From Bacteroidota bacterium (GTDB lineage Bacteria > Bacteroidota > Bacteroidia > Bacteroidales > VadinHA17), in the NCBI GenBank assembly GCA_011042635.1, contig DQWH01000119.1, positions 1-35,764 on the forward strand: 35,764 bases of DNA, given 5' to 3'. The translations under genes were made by a program, and so were the position numbers. Under the pieces are notes generated by a model, which saw nothing but the letters and a program-made list of their open reading frames with translations, was not told the DNA's origin and made no database searches. Positions 7,776-15,665 of this stretch are shown in pieces. Position 1 is the first letter of the stretch, and each line of letters begins with the position of its first letter.

Positions 7776-9116
7776 ATGAGGGTTTTTGATTCATCCCGGG
7801 AACACGATACGCCCATTGATTTTCACACGGTGAGGAAAAAGATTTCGGAAAGCCGCCTCCCTCAGGTAGGTTCTTCGAGCATCCGCGAGATCGTCAGGCT
7901 GGTGAATGAAATTGAACGGGAAACAGGCCAGCGGTTTATCAGGATGGAGATGGGGGTACCGGGCCTGCCTCCCGCCGAAGTGGGGGTGGAGGCCGAGATA
8001 CGGGCACTTCGCAGGGGTGTGGCATCGAAGTATCCCATGATCGAAGGGGTGAGGGAGTTGAAAGAAGAGATCAGCCGGTTCGTTAAATTGTTTCTCGATG
8101 TTGATGTAAGTCCGGCCGCATGTGTTCCCACGGTGGGATCGATGATGGGCAGCATGGCCGCTTTTCTCACGGCCAACCGGAACGACCGGTACCGCAAAGG
8201 TACCGTGTTCCTTGATCCCGGTTTCCCTGTTCAGAAACAGCAATGCCGTATCCTGGGGCATGAGTATGAGAGCATTGATGTGTACAACTGCCGGGGCGAA
8301 AAACTGAAGGAACGGCTGGAATCGGTGCTTGCCGGGGCTGCGGCTTCTTCCATTCTGTATTCCAATCCCAATAATCCTGCCTGGATCTGCTTTACGGAAG
8401 AGGAACTGCGCATGATCGGCGAATTGTCGATGAAATACGATGTGATTGTGATCGAAGACCTGGCCTATTTTGGTATGGATTACCGCCAGGATTACTCCCG
8501 GCCGGGCAGCCCACCTTTCCAGCCTACGGTGGCCAGATATACCGATCATTATATATTGCTTATATCCAGCTCGAAAGTGTTCAGTTATGCCGGCCAGCGT
8601 GTGGGAATGTTGGTCATGTCAGATGCGCTTTATGACCGGCATTACCCCGATCTGAAGCGGTATTACAGTTCAGACCGCTTCGGGCATGCCATGATCTACG
8701 GGGCTCTGTATGCCCTTTCGTCGGGATGTTCACATTCCGCACAATATGCCCTGGCGGCCATGCTGAAAGCTGCCAACGACGGGGAATTCAATTTCATCCG
8801 TTCGGTAAGTGAATATGCCCGCAGAGCTTCCCTGATGAAAAAACTGTTTACGGAAAACGGTTTTCACATGGTGTATGACAGGGATATCGACCGGGAACTG
8901 GCCGATGGATTTTATTTTACCTTTTCCTATCCCGGTTTTTCCGGCCCGGAGTTACTGGAAGAAATGCTGTATTACGGGATCAGTTCGATATCGCTGGTTA
9001 TTACCGGAAGCCGGAGAACGGAAGGGCTCAGGGCCTGTGTGTCGCAGGTAAGTCCTGACCAGATGCCGTTGCTGGAGGAGAGGCTGAAAAGGTTTCACCG
9101 TGACCATTCCGGCTAG
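7776..9116 (+). CDS. PLP-dependent aminotransferase, fold type I (class I/II)
   Basis: 446 residues from ATG 7776, 13 bases after the flavodoxin stop; the frame also has an ATG at 7683 inside the flavodoxin gene, which is unlikely. Fold-type-I marks are clear: SNPNNP (196-201), the cofactor-contacting aspartate in VIVIEDLAYFGMD (D228), and the Schiff-base lysine in ISSSKVFSYAGQRVG (K267). It would move an amino group between an amino acid and a 2-oxoacid in the cytosol. Specificity is not readable. The downstream oxidoreductase genes make a catabolic role on branched-chain or aromatic amino acids, or on alanine/glutamate, plausible. The spacing suggests cotranscription with the two genes before it. 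Confidence 0.87.
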   Translation: MRVFDSSREHDTPIDFHTVRKKISESRLPQVGSSSIREIVRLVNEIERETGQRFIRMEMGVPGLPPAEVGVEAEIRALRRGVASKYPMIEGVRELKEEISRFVKLFLDVDVSPAACVPTVGSMMGSMAAFLTANRNDRYRKGTVFLDPGFPVQKQQCRILGHEYESIDVYNCRGEKLKERLESVLAGAAASSILYSNPNNPAWICFTEEELRMIGELSMKYDVIVIEDLAYFGMDYRQDYSRPGSPPFQPTVARYTDHYILLISSSKVFSYAGQRVGMLVMSDALYDRHYPDLKRYYSSDRFGHAMIYGALYALSSGCSHSAQYALAAMLKAANDGEFNFIRSVSEYARRASLMKKLFTENGFHMVYDRDIDRELADGFYFTFSYPGFSGPELLEEMLYYGISSISLVITGSRRTEGLRACVSQVSPDQMPLLEERLKRFHRDHSG

Positions 9117-9149
9117 GTTGGGCAGGGCGGCGGATTGAACTTTGTAACG

Positions 9150-9170
9150 TTATGATAATTAATTACATAA
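9150..9170. promoter_or_regulatory. AT-rich palindrome upstream of the oxidoreductase operon, possible operator
   Basis: TTATG (9150-9154) and CATAA (9166-9170) flank the perfect palindrome TAATTAATTA (9156-9165), with one unpaired A at 9155. The element lies about 68 bases upstream of the -7 box at 9238, in a 159-base gap. The distance would suit an activator site. No regulator gene is adjacent. Confidence 0.35.
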
Positions 9171-9237
9171 TATATCTTGTGTTCAATAACAGCCCTCCGT
9201 ATGAGTTTCATCATGGGGCGCTGCTGATCAATTTTGT

Positions 9238-9245
9238 TATATTTG
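9238..9245 (+). promoter_or_regulatory. -7 promoter element for the 2-oxoacid:ferredoxin oxidoreductase operon
   Basis: TATATTTG is a full match to the Bacteroidota -7 consensus TAnnTTTG and ends 30 bases before the ferredoxin-subunit start. No TTG is seen 20 bases upstream. The rest of 9117-9275 contains only the palindrome at 9150. Confidence 0.5.
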
Positions 9246-9275
9246 GTTTGCTGTTTAATCTGATAATTTATCATT

Positions 9276-9503
9276 ATGGCAAAAGTAAGAGGTGCTATCG
9301 TTGTTGATACGGAACGTTGCAAGGGTTGCGAGTTGTGTGTGGGAGCATGCCCCACCGATGTCATCGGCATGGAAGAGGAAGTGAACAGTAAGGGGTATCA
9401 TTATGCCTACATGAAAAATCCCGAAGCCTGCACGGGTTGTGTCAATTGTGCTATTATTTGCCCCGACGGGGTTATATCGGTATACAGAGTAAAAACTTCT
9501 TAA
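9276..9503 (+). CDS. 2-oxoacid:ferredoxin oxidoreductase, delta (2[4Fe-4S] ferredoxin) subunit
   Basis: 75 residues. Two C-x2-C-x2-C-x3-C motifs are complete (C15, C18, C21, C25 and C52, C55, C58, C62), each able to hold one [4Fe-4S] cluster. In KorD/VorD-type enzymes this subunit carries electrons from the TPP-containing core to external ferredoxin or flavodoxin. It is the first gene of a four-gene set, with alpha, beta and gamma subunits following at short spacing. On its own it could pass for a free ferredoxin; the order makes the subunit role very likely. Confidence 0.88.
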   Translation: MAKVRGAIVVDTERCKGCELCVGACPTDVIGMEEEVNSKGYHYAYMKNPEACTGCVNCAIICPDGVISVYRVKTS

Positions 9504-9526
9504 ATTACATAAACCCGCTTTATATC

Positions 9527-10594
9527 ATGGGAGAACTACGATTAATGAAAGGCAACGAAGCGGTGGCAGAAGCTGCCATACGTGCCGGAGCTGACGGTTA
9601 TTTCGGATATCCCATTACACCCCAGTCGGAGGTAATGGAATACCTGATGGCCGAAAAACCTCATGAGAGGACCGGGATGGTGGTTTTACAGGCCGAGAGC
9701 GAGCTGGCTGCCATCAATATGGTGTACGGGGGAGCCGCATGCGGTAAAAAAGTAATGACTTCCTCGTCCAGTCCGGGTATCAGCCTGATGCAGGAGGGGA
9801 TTTCGTATATTGCCGGGGCGGAACTGCCCTGCCTTCTGGTGAACGTGGTGCGCGGAGGCCCCGGTCTGGGGACCATTCAGCCTGCCCAGTCGGATTATTT
9901 CCAGGCGGTGAAGGGAGGAGGTCACGGCGATTACCGTTTGATCACGCTGGCACCCGCTTCCGTTCAGGAGATGTCTGACTTTGTCAAGCTGGGATTTGAG
10001 CTGGCCTTCAAATACAGAAATCCTGTCATGATCCTTTCCGACGGGGCCATTGGCCAGATGATGGAGAAGGTGGAACTTTTCGATCCCGTTCCCCGCAGCA
10101 AAGAAATTCTGCCCTGGGCCACCACGGGAAAAACACCCGACCGGGAAAGGAATATCATCACCTCGCTGGACCTTGATCCGAAACGGCAGGAGGATTTCAA
10201 TCTGAAGCTTCAGAAAAAGTACGGGGAAATTGAGGAAAAGGAGGTGAGGTATGAAAAGATACAGTGTGATGATGCCGAATATCTGTTCGTGGCATACGGT
10301 ACCAGTTCACGGGTGGTGCAGAAGGCAGTGCAACTGGCAAGGTCCAGGGGGATCAAGGTGGGACTGTTCCGGCCCATTACCCTGTGGCCTTTCCCTTCGA
10401 AGGAAATATTTGCCATGACCGGCCAGGTGAAAGGGATACTGTCTGTGGAAATGAGTGCCGGTCAGATGGTAGAGGACATTAGACTGGCGGTGAAGGGAAA
10501 AATTAAGGTGGATTATTACGGTAGAATGGGCGGTATTATCCCTACTCCCGACGAAGTAGTAGAAATGCTTGAAAAGAAAATTATCGGAGGATAA
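9527..10594 (+). CDS. vorB: 2-oxoacid:ferredoxin oxidoreductase, alpha subunit (VorB/KorA type)
   Basis: 355 residues from ATG 9527; the open frame extends upstream to 9437 inside the ferredoxin gene, but MGELRLMKGNEAVAEAAI is the family start. The pyrimidine-binding TPP domain opens with GYFGYPITPQSEVMEYL and includes QAESELAAINMVYGGA and SSSSPGISLMQEG, where alpha subunits contact cofactor and CoA; a transketolase-C-like domain lies from about 260 on. With the beta subunit it oxidatively decarboxylates a 2-oxoacid to acyl-CoA in the cytosol. The call to the branched-chain (VorB) or 2-oxoglutarate (KorA) group is firm, but which of the two is not settled from sequence alone. Confidence 0.88.
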   Translation: MGELRLMKGNEAVAEAAIRAGADGYFGYPITPQSEVMEYLMAEKPHERTGMVVLQAESELAAINMVYGGAACGKKVMTSSSSPGISLMQEGISYIAGAELPCLLVNVVRGGPGLGTIQPAQSDYFQAVKGGGHGDYRLITLAPASVQEMSDFVKLGFELAFKYRNPVMILSDGAIGQMMEKVELFDPVPRSKEILPWATTGKTPDRERNIITSLDLDPKRQEDFNLKLQKKYGEIEEKEVRYEKIQCDDAEYLFVAYGTSSRVVQKAVQLARSRGIKVGLFRPITLWPFPSKEIFAMTGQVKGILSVEMSAGQMVEDIRLAVKGKIKVDYYGRMGGIIPTPDEVVEMLEKKIIGG

Positions 10595-10598
10595 GAAC

Positions 10599-11375
10599 AT
10601 GGCTGAGATAACTCTTGATCAGATCATTCAACCGGAAAACCTGGTATATACCAAAAGCCGGATCATGACCGACACGGTGCTGCATTACTGCCCGGGCTGC
10701 GGTCACGGTACTGCACATCGCTTGCTGGCCGAGGTGATCGAAGAGCTTGACCTGCAGGCCGATACCATCGGGGTTGCCCCGGTGGGATGCTCGGTGCTGA
10801 TGTACAATTACATGGATGTTGATATGCAGGAGGCAGCCCACGGAAGGGCTCCGGCCCTGGCCACGGCCATCAAGCGGCTGATGCCTGAAAAGTTCGTCTT
10901 TACCTACCAGGGAGACGGAGACCTGGCCGCTATCGGGACAGCGGAAACCATTCATGCCTGCAACCGGGGTGAAAATATCACGATTCTGTTTATCAATAAC
11001 GGGATTTACGGAATGACCGGAGGGCAGATGGCTCCGACCACCCTTCCCGATATGAAGGCTTCCACCTGCCCTTATGGCCGGGATGTACGTATGATGGGGA
11101 ATCCGCTGAAGATAACAGATATTGTGGCTACTCTTCCGGGATCATATTATGTGACACGGCAGTCGGTTCATACTCCCGGAAATGTAAGAAAAGCCAAAAA
11201 GGCCATCAGAAAAGCGGTGGAATACCAGAAACGCAACCAGGGAACCTGTTTTGTGGAGATCGTTTCCAACTGCAACAGCGGATGGAAAATGACACCGGCA
11301 GATGCAAACCAGTGGCTGGAAGAGAACATGCTTCCTTTTTATCCGCTGGGTGATTTGAAAGTACCCGAGGAATAA
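10599..11375 (+). CDS. 2-oxoacid:ferredoxin oxidoreductase, beta (TPP-binding) subunit
   Basis: 258 residues from ATG 10599, 4 bases after the alpha-subunit stop. GGAGG at 10586-10590 overlaps the end of the alpha gene and is one of the few clear Shine-Dalgarno-like sites in the window. The thiamine diphosphate/Mg motif is present as GDGD (105-108) followed by NNGIYGMTGGQ (133-143). A CPGCGHG motif (31-37), typical of short-type KorB/VorA proteins, is also present. It forms the catalytic half with the alpha subunit. Tight spacing supports equal expression. Confidence 0.9.
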   Translation: MAEITLDQIIQPENLVYTKSRIMTDTVLHYCPGCGHGTAHRLLAEVIEELDLQADTIGVAPVGCSVLMYNYMDVDMQEAAHGRAPALATAIKRLMPEKFVFTYQGDGDLAAIGTAETIHACNRGENITILFINNGIYGMTGGQMAPTTLPDMKASTCPYGRDVRMMGNPLKITDIVATLPGSYYVTRQSVHTPGNVRKAKKAIRKAVEYQKRNQGTCFVEIVSNCNSGWKMTPADANQWLEENMLPFYPLGDLKVPEE

Positions 11376-11393
11376 ACAAAAAATGAAGATATC

Positions 11394-11948
11394 ATGACTG
11401 AAGAGATCATTATAGCCGGTTTTGGCGGGCAGGGGGTTTTGTCTATGGGTAAGATCCTCTGTTATTCGGGAGTAATGGAAGGCAAGGAAGTGAGCTGGAT
11501 GCCTTCCTATGGGCCTGAAATGCGCGGAGGAACGGCCAATGTTACCGTGATCATCAGTGACGAAAGGATCAGTTCGCCCATTCTGAACACCTACGATACG
11601 GCCATCATTCTGAACCAGCAGTCGATGGACAAGTTTGAAAAAACGGTGAAACCGGGGGGAATGCTCATTTACGACGGGAACGGGATCACCCGGCATCCGG
11701 AAAGGAAGGATATCACCATTTTCCGGGTGGATGCAGCAGAGGAGGCTGCCCGGATGAAATCGAACAAAGTGTTCAATATGATAGTTCTGGGCGGTTTTCT
11801 GAAGATCAAGCCTCTGCTGAAGATGGAGAATGTGCACAGGGGCCTTGAAAAATCCCTTCCCGAAAGGTATCACCACCTGATCCAGCTGAACGAGGAAGCC
11901 ATCAAACGCGGAATGGAAATCATACAGGAAGTTTATCAGCCTGCCTAG
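11394..11948 (+). CDS. 2-oxoacid:ferredoxin oxidoreductase, gamma subunit (VorC/KorC type)
   Basis: 184 residues. It starts IIIAGFGGQGVLSMGKIL, the hallmark of the gamma domain, and continues with SWMPSYGPEMRGGTANVTV and NTYDTAIILNQQSMDKF, both typical. The gamma domain contributes to CoA handling and complex assembly. It is the last gene of the D-B-A-C set; a hairpin follows 24 bases after the stop. With four separate subunits the enzyme is expected to be a hetero-octamer, as in described KorABCD/VorABCD enzymes. Confidence 0.9.
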   Translation: MTEEIIIAGFGGQGVLSMGKILCYSGVMEGKEVSWMPSYGPEMRGGTANVTVIISDERISSPILNTYDTAIILNQQSMDKFEKTVKPGGMLIYDGNGITRHPERKDITIFRVDAAEEAARMKSNKVFNMIVLGGFLKIKPLLKMENVHRGLEKSLPERYHHLIQLNEEAIKRGMEIIQEVYQPA

Positions 11949-11972
11949 TGTTCGGAAGTAAGAGCAGCAAAC

Positions 11973-12012
11973 AGAAGTGATCACGGCACCGGGTCCTTAC
12001 CGTGATCTTCTG
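11973..12012. terminator. Hairpin between convergent genes, possible two-way terminator
   Basis: GATCACGG (11979-11986) pairs perfectly with CCGTGATC (12000-12007) around a 13-base loop, and outer bases can extend the stem with a bulge. It lies between the ends of the oxidoreductase operon and nadD; the nadD stop codon (11997-11999) is in the loop. There is no T-run, so its strength is unsure. Confidence 0.45.
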
Positions 12013-12584
12013 CGGTAAAGCCCTTTTTTCAGAATGTATTCATACACGCGGTGCGGGAGAAAGAACCGCATATCCTTTCCCTGCGCGATCGACTCACGGA
12101 TAAAGCTGGAAGATATTTCCATCAGCGGAGCTTCATGCAGGCTGATGTTGGGATGCTGTGCACCCTTCCCTGCCGGGTATCCCGCCCTGGGATAGACAAA
12201 AATCCGGTACTTTTGCAGCAATACCTGGTAATCTTTCCATTTGGAAAGGGTAGCCAGGTTGTCTGTCCCCATGATCAGCACAAACTCTTTGTCAGAATAT
12301 TCTGCGGTAAGATGCGTGAGGGTGTTGACCGTATAGGATGGTTCCGGGAGCTGGAATTCAATGTCGCAGGCCAGGAACCGGGGATCGTCCTGCAGGGCAA
12401 GCCGCACCATTTCCAGCCGTTCAGGTCCGGGAAGCAGACCGGAGCTTTTTTTCAGGGGGTTTTGCGGGCTGACCACCAGCCATAGGCTTTCCACCGGGGT
12501 GAACTCGATGAAGTAATTGGCTATCATCAGATGCCCCACGTGAACGGGGTTGAACGATCCGAACAATAAACCGGTGGTTTTCAT
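11997..12584 (-). CDS. nadD: Nicotinate-nucleotide adenylyltransferase
   Basis: 195 residues. It joins nicotinate mononucleotide and ATP to make deamido-NAD in NAD biosynthesis. The nucleotidyltransferase signature GSFNPVHVGH (residues 9-18) is present at the N-terminus, and the second motif ISSSFIRE lies near the C-terminus, both spaced as in NadD. The start codon overlaps the gmk stop codon as ATGA (12581-12584), so translation is probably coupled. It is the last gene of a minus-strand run yicC-gmk-nadD, an order common in Bacteroidota. Confidence 0.93.
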   Translation of the reverse strand: MKTTGLLFGSFNPVHVGHLMIANYFIEFTPVESLWLVVSPQNPLKKSSGLLPGPERLEMVRLALQDDPRFLACDIEFQLPEPSYTVNTLTHLTAEYSDKEFVLIMGTDNLATLSKWKDYQVLLQKYRIFVYPRAGYPAGKGAQHPNISLHEAPLMEISSSFIRESIAQGKDMRFFLPHRVYEYILKKGLYRRRSR

Positions 12585-13168
12585 TTTGAATTTTCAATGA
12601 ATGTTGTGACCATTTCCACCGCACGGTCAAGGGTTTCTTCCAGCCTGTCATTTACCAGTACGGTATCGAACCGGGAAGCGTATTCCATTTCCCGGGAGGC
12701 TTTTTGCGTTCTTTCCCTGATTTTTTCTTCGGTTTCTGTGGAACGTTTCCGGAGCCTTTTTTCAAGAATTTCCAGGGAGGGGGGACTGACAAAAATGGCC
12801 AGGGCACGGGAGCCGAACTGTTTTTTCAGGTTCATTCCTCCTTTAACATCCACATCGAATACCACATGTTTCCCGGCCTTCCATATCCGTTCGATTTCCT
12901 TCTTCAGGGTACCGTAATAGTGACCCGGGTATACCTCTTCCCATTCAGCAAATTCCCCGGCCTCGATTTTCTGTTTGAATTCGTTTTCTGTCATGAACCA
13001 GTAATCCTTTCCGTTGACTTCCCCTTTTCTCCGGGGACGGCTGCAGGCTGAAACGGAAAAGGACAGCCGGGGAACGATTTGCAGCAGGTGTTTCACAATG
13101 GTGGTCTTTCCCGCTCCCGAGGGTGCCGAAATAATGATCATTTTGCCCTTCTGTGCAGATTCTGCCAT
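12581..13168 (-). CDS. gmk: Guanylate kinase
   Basis: 195 residues from ATG 13168; a longer frame to 13228 would run back into yicC and is not preferred. It phosphorylates GMP (and dGMP) to the diphosphate in the cytosol. The P-loop is SAPSGAGKTT (14-23), followed by the GMP-binding region FSVSACSRPRRKGEVNGKDY and the lid and base-binding segments as in known Gmk proteins (EVYPGHYYGT, FDVDVKGG). The length equals the family norm. It lies 16 bases downstream of yicC and overlaps nadD by 4 bases. Confidence 0.94.
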   Translation of the reverse strand: MAESAQKGKMIIISAPSGAGKTTIVKHLLQIVPRLSFSVSACSRPRRKGEVNGKDYWFMTENEFKQKIEAGEFAEWEEVYPGHYYGTLKKEIERIWKAGKHVVFDVDVKGGMNLKKQFGSRALAIFVSPPSLEILEKRLRKRSTETEEKIRERTQKASREMEYASRFDTVLVNDRLEETLDRAVEMVTTFIENSK

Positions 13169-13184
13169 TTGCCAGAGGATTATG

Positions 13185-14060
13185 TTACAACATGTTGGCC
13201 AGTTGCTCCTTGATCTTTTCCAGCTCATCTTTCATCTGTACCACCATTTTCTGGATGCCGGCATCATTGGCTTTCGATCCCAGGGTGTTGATCTCCCGGC
13301 CGATTTCCTGAGCAATGAAGAAAAGTTTTTTGCCGGCAGGTTCTTCTCCTTTCAGTGTATCCTTGAAAAACCGGCAATGGTGATTCAGCCGTGATTTTTC
13401 CTCACTGAAATCGATTTTTTCCAGGTAATAGAGAATTTCCTGCTCAAACCGGTTCTCATCGATGTTCATGGACGACAGGTATTCTTCCAGATTGTTTCTG
13501 ATGCGGTTCCTGATGCGTTCCCTGCGTTCTTTTTCCAGGGGTTCCACCAGCTTCAGCAGGCGCTGAATTTCTTCAATCCTTTTCTTCAGGTCGAGCTCAA
13601 TCGATTGCCCTTCTCGGGTTCGGTATTCCCGGACTTCTTCCATGGCTTTCCTCAGGATTGTCAGTGCCGTTTCCCATTCTTCCCCGCTGATTTCCGGACG
13701 TTCGGTTTTCAGTACATCCGGTAAGCGCATGATAATGGAGAGGAAATGTTCCTCATTGCCGATTTGAAATTCCCCTGAAATACTTTTCAGTTGTTGAAAA
13801 TAATTCCTCACCACTTCCCGGTTGACCTGGGGTGCCGTATCTTCTCCGTTATCCTCCGTATAGATGCTGCAGTCAATTTTGCCACGAACCAGTTGTTCGG
13901 CCAGCAGGCTTCTGATCTCCGATTCTTTTTCCCGGTAAAGGATGGGTGTTCTGATACCGATATCGGTTTGTCTGCTGTTGAGGGTGCGGATTTCGACAAT
14001 GATATTCTTTTCCCCGTATTTCCCGTTTGCTTTTCCGTATCCTGTCATTGACTGAACCAT
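13185..14060 (-). CDS. YicC-family endoribonuclease-like protein
   Basis: 291 residues from ATG 14060, where MVQSMTGYG matches the invariant YicC start; the frame's upstream ATG (14138) adds a leader that does not fit. An N-terminal YicC domain is followed by a C-terminal DUF1732 region, including KSRLNHHCRFF and a conserved end QEIGREINTLGSKANDA. E. coli YicC has been described as an endoribonuclease affecting small RNA turnover; the same activity here is inferred from family. Its position just before gmk is very common across bacteria. A -7 element lies 45 bases upstream of the start. Confidence 0.92.
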   Translation of the reverse strand: MVQSMTGYGKANGKYGEKNIIVEIRTLNSRQTDIGIRTPILYREKESEIRSLLAEQLVRGKIDCSIYTEDNGEDTAPQVNREVVRNYFQQLKSISGEFQIGNEEHFLSIIMRLPDVLKTERPEISGEEWETALTILRKAMEEVREYRTREGQSIELDLKKRIEEIQRLLKLVEPLEKERRERIRNRIRNNLEEYLSSMNIDENRFEQEILYYLEKIDFSEEKSRLNHHCRFFKDTLKGEEPAGKKLFFIAQEIGREINTLGSKANDAGIQKMVVQMKDELEKIKEQLANML

Positions 14061-14105
14061 GGTATTGTCGGTTTTAACGATATTCAAATAGCTGCCTTGC
14101 CTTAG

Positions 14106-14113
14106 CAAAGGTA
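14106..14113 (-). promoter_or_regulatory. -7 promoter element for yicC-gmk-nadD
   Basis: On the minus strand this reads TACCTTTG, a full match to TAnnTTTG, and lies 45 bases upstream of the yicC start in the 102-base gap after the MATE gene. It suggests the three-gene run has its own promoter. No TTG is seen at the usual distance. Confidence 0.5.
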
Positions 14114-14162
14114 GAAAATAAACCGGCACTTTTTTCACTGGTGACGGAATCCCCCGGCCGGT

Positions 14163-15497
14163 TCAATGTTTTACCACCACTTTTGCTTTCCATTTTCCCG
14201 ACAGATAATAGATGTACGAAGCGGCCAAACCGGTGATCCAGGCTATAGGGGCCGACCACCAGATACCTGTTTCACCGATGCGGTTTGACAGAAAAATAGA
14301 AGCAGGGATGCGGATCACCCAGAGCGAAAGCAGGGTAATGAACATGGGAATGAGGGTGTCGCCGGCTCCTCTGAGCACGCCGTTTAGAGAAAACATCAGG
14401 CTGAAAACCAGGTAGAATGCACTGATGATGATCAGATATTCGTGTCCGATGCGAATGACTTCCTGGTCATTGGTGAAAATGGACATCAGTGTTTCCCCGA
14501 AAAGCATCATGACCAGGGTGACCGTAACGGATATGGTTCCCGACATCATGACGGTTGAGACAAGCCCCCTTTTTATCCGTCCCGGTTTGTTGGCACCGAG
14601 GTTCTGACCCACAAAAACCGAGAGGGCCATGCCGAAATTCATGGCCGGAAGGGAGGCGATGGAGTCGAGTCTTACAGCCGCCGCATAGGCAGCAATAACA
14701 TTGGTGCCGAAACGGTTTACAATTCCCATCAGGAAAGTCATTCCCAGGGAGAAAAAGATCGTTTGCATTCCTGTCGGCAATCCGATGCGTAATCCCTGCC
14801 AGAAAATCTGGCGGTGGAATCTCATTTTCGGGATGGAAAAATGAATAATCCGGTGGGTCCGGTTCAGGTACAGAACGGCCGTTATAAAAGCCCATCCCTG
14901 GGAAACCACCGTAGCCCAGGCGGCTCCTGCAATTCCCCAGCCGAAGACCATGATAAACAGCAGATCGAGGCCGATGTTGGTCAGCGTAGAGATAATCAGG
15001 AAGTACATGGGGGTTTTTGAATCACCCAGCCCCCTCAGTATGGCACTGGTGCCGTTGAAGCCAAAGAATACCAGAATCCCCATAACATAGATATTCAGAT
15101 ACTTAAGCGCCTCGGGGAGCAACTGCTCAGGTAAACTGAGCAGACGGAAAAGGCTCCGGTTGATCCCCAGGCCAAGGGCCGTTACAACCAGCGAGGCAAA
15201 GAAGAGGAATATATACAGGGTATCGATGGCACGTTTCACCTGATCGATATCCCTGGAACCATAATACTGGGCGATAAGGATGGTGGTGCCTGAAGCAATG
15301 CCGATAATGAAAGATATGAGCAGGAAAATAATGGGAAACGATGCCCCTACGGCTGCCAGCGCTTCCTTTCCCAGCACATTCCCCACGATAATGCTGTCGA
15401 CAATATTATACAGTTGCTGAAACACATTCCCGAGCAACATGGGAAGTGCAAAACGGAGTATGCGTTTCCATTCTTTTCCGGCAGTGAGATCTTGCAT
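14163..15497 (-). CDS. MATE-family multidrug/solute exporter
   Basis: 444 residues with about twelve hydrophobic helices, the standard MATE size. The N-terminus (RFALPMLLGNVFQQLYNIVDSI) and the repeated signature in the second half (GLPTGMQTIFFSLGMTF, FVGQNLGANKPGR) are typical of the NorM/DinF-type MATE fold. It would use a sodium or proton gradient to export organic cations or other small molecules across the inner membrane. The substrate is not predictable. It stands 102 bases before yicC in the same direction and is transcribed away from the DUF3078 gene. The C-terminus is complete. Confidence 0.92.
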   Translation of the reverse strand: MQDLTAGKEWKRILRFALPMLLGNVFQQLYNIVDSIIVGNVLGKEALAAVGASFPIIFLLISFIIGIASGTTILIAQYYGSRDIDQVKRAIDTLYIFLFFASLVVTALGLGINRSLFRLLSLPEQLLPEALKYLNIYVMGILVFFGFNGTSAILRGLGDSKTPMYFLIISTLTNIGLDLLFIMVFGWGIAGAAWATVVSQGWAFITAVLYLNRTHRIIHFSIPKMRFHRQIFWQGLRIGLPTGMQTIFFSLGMTFLMGIVNRFGTNVIAAYAAAVRLDSIASLPAMNFGMALSVFVGQNLGANKPGRIKRGLVSTVMMSGTISVTVTLVMMLFGETLMSIFTNDQEVIRIGHEYLIIISAFYLVFSLMFSLNGVLRGAGDTLIPMFITLLSLWVIRIPASIFLSNRIGETGIWWSAPIAWITGLAASYIYYLSGKWKAKVVVKH

Positions 15498-15514
15498 GTA
15501 TCACATTCAGGATG

Positions 15515-15545
15515 CAAAAATGCGGTTTTTAGGCCGGTTTGTCAA
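15515..15545 (-). promoter_or_regulatory. Promoter for the MATE gene
   Basis: On the minus strand TTG (15545-15543) is followed after exactly 20 bases by CATTTTTG (15522-15515), one base from the TAnnTTTG -7 consensus. It ends 17 bases before the ATG. This is one of two places in the window where both promoter parts occur at the expected spacing. Confidence 0.5.
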
Positions 15546-15604
15546 GGCTTTTTCTGCTCCCCGGGTAATGAACCCGGATTTTTTCACGTTTTGGAAAAGA
15601 AATA

Positions 15605-15635
15605 TTGGAGGAAAGGGTACGAGTCTCTATTTTTA
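15605..15635 (+). promoter_or_regulatory. Promoter for the DUF3078 gene
   Basis: TTG (15605-15607), a 20-base spacer and TATTTTTA (15628-15635) match the Bacteroidota -33/-7 arrangement with one mismatch in the -7 box. It ends 30 bases before the ATG at 15666 and is back to back with the MATE promoter. Confidence 0.5.
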
Positions 15636-15665
15636 CGGAGATGAAGTATAATTAATTTCTTTTAC

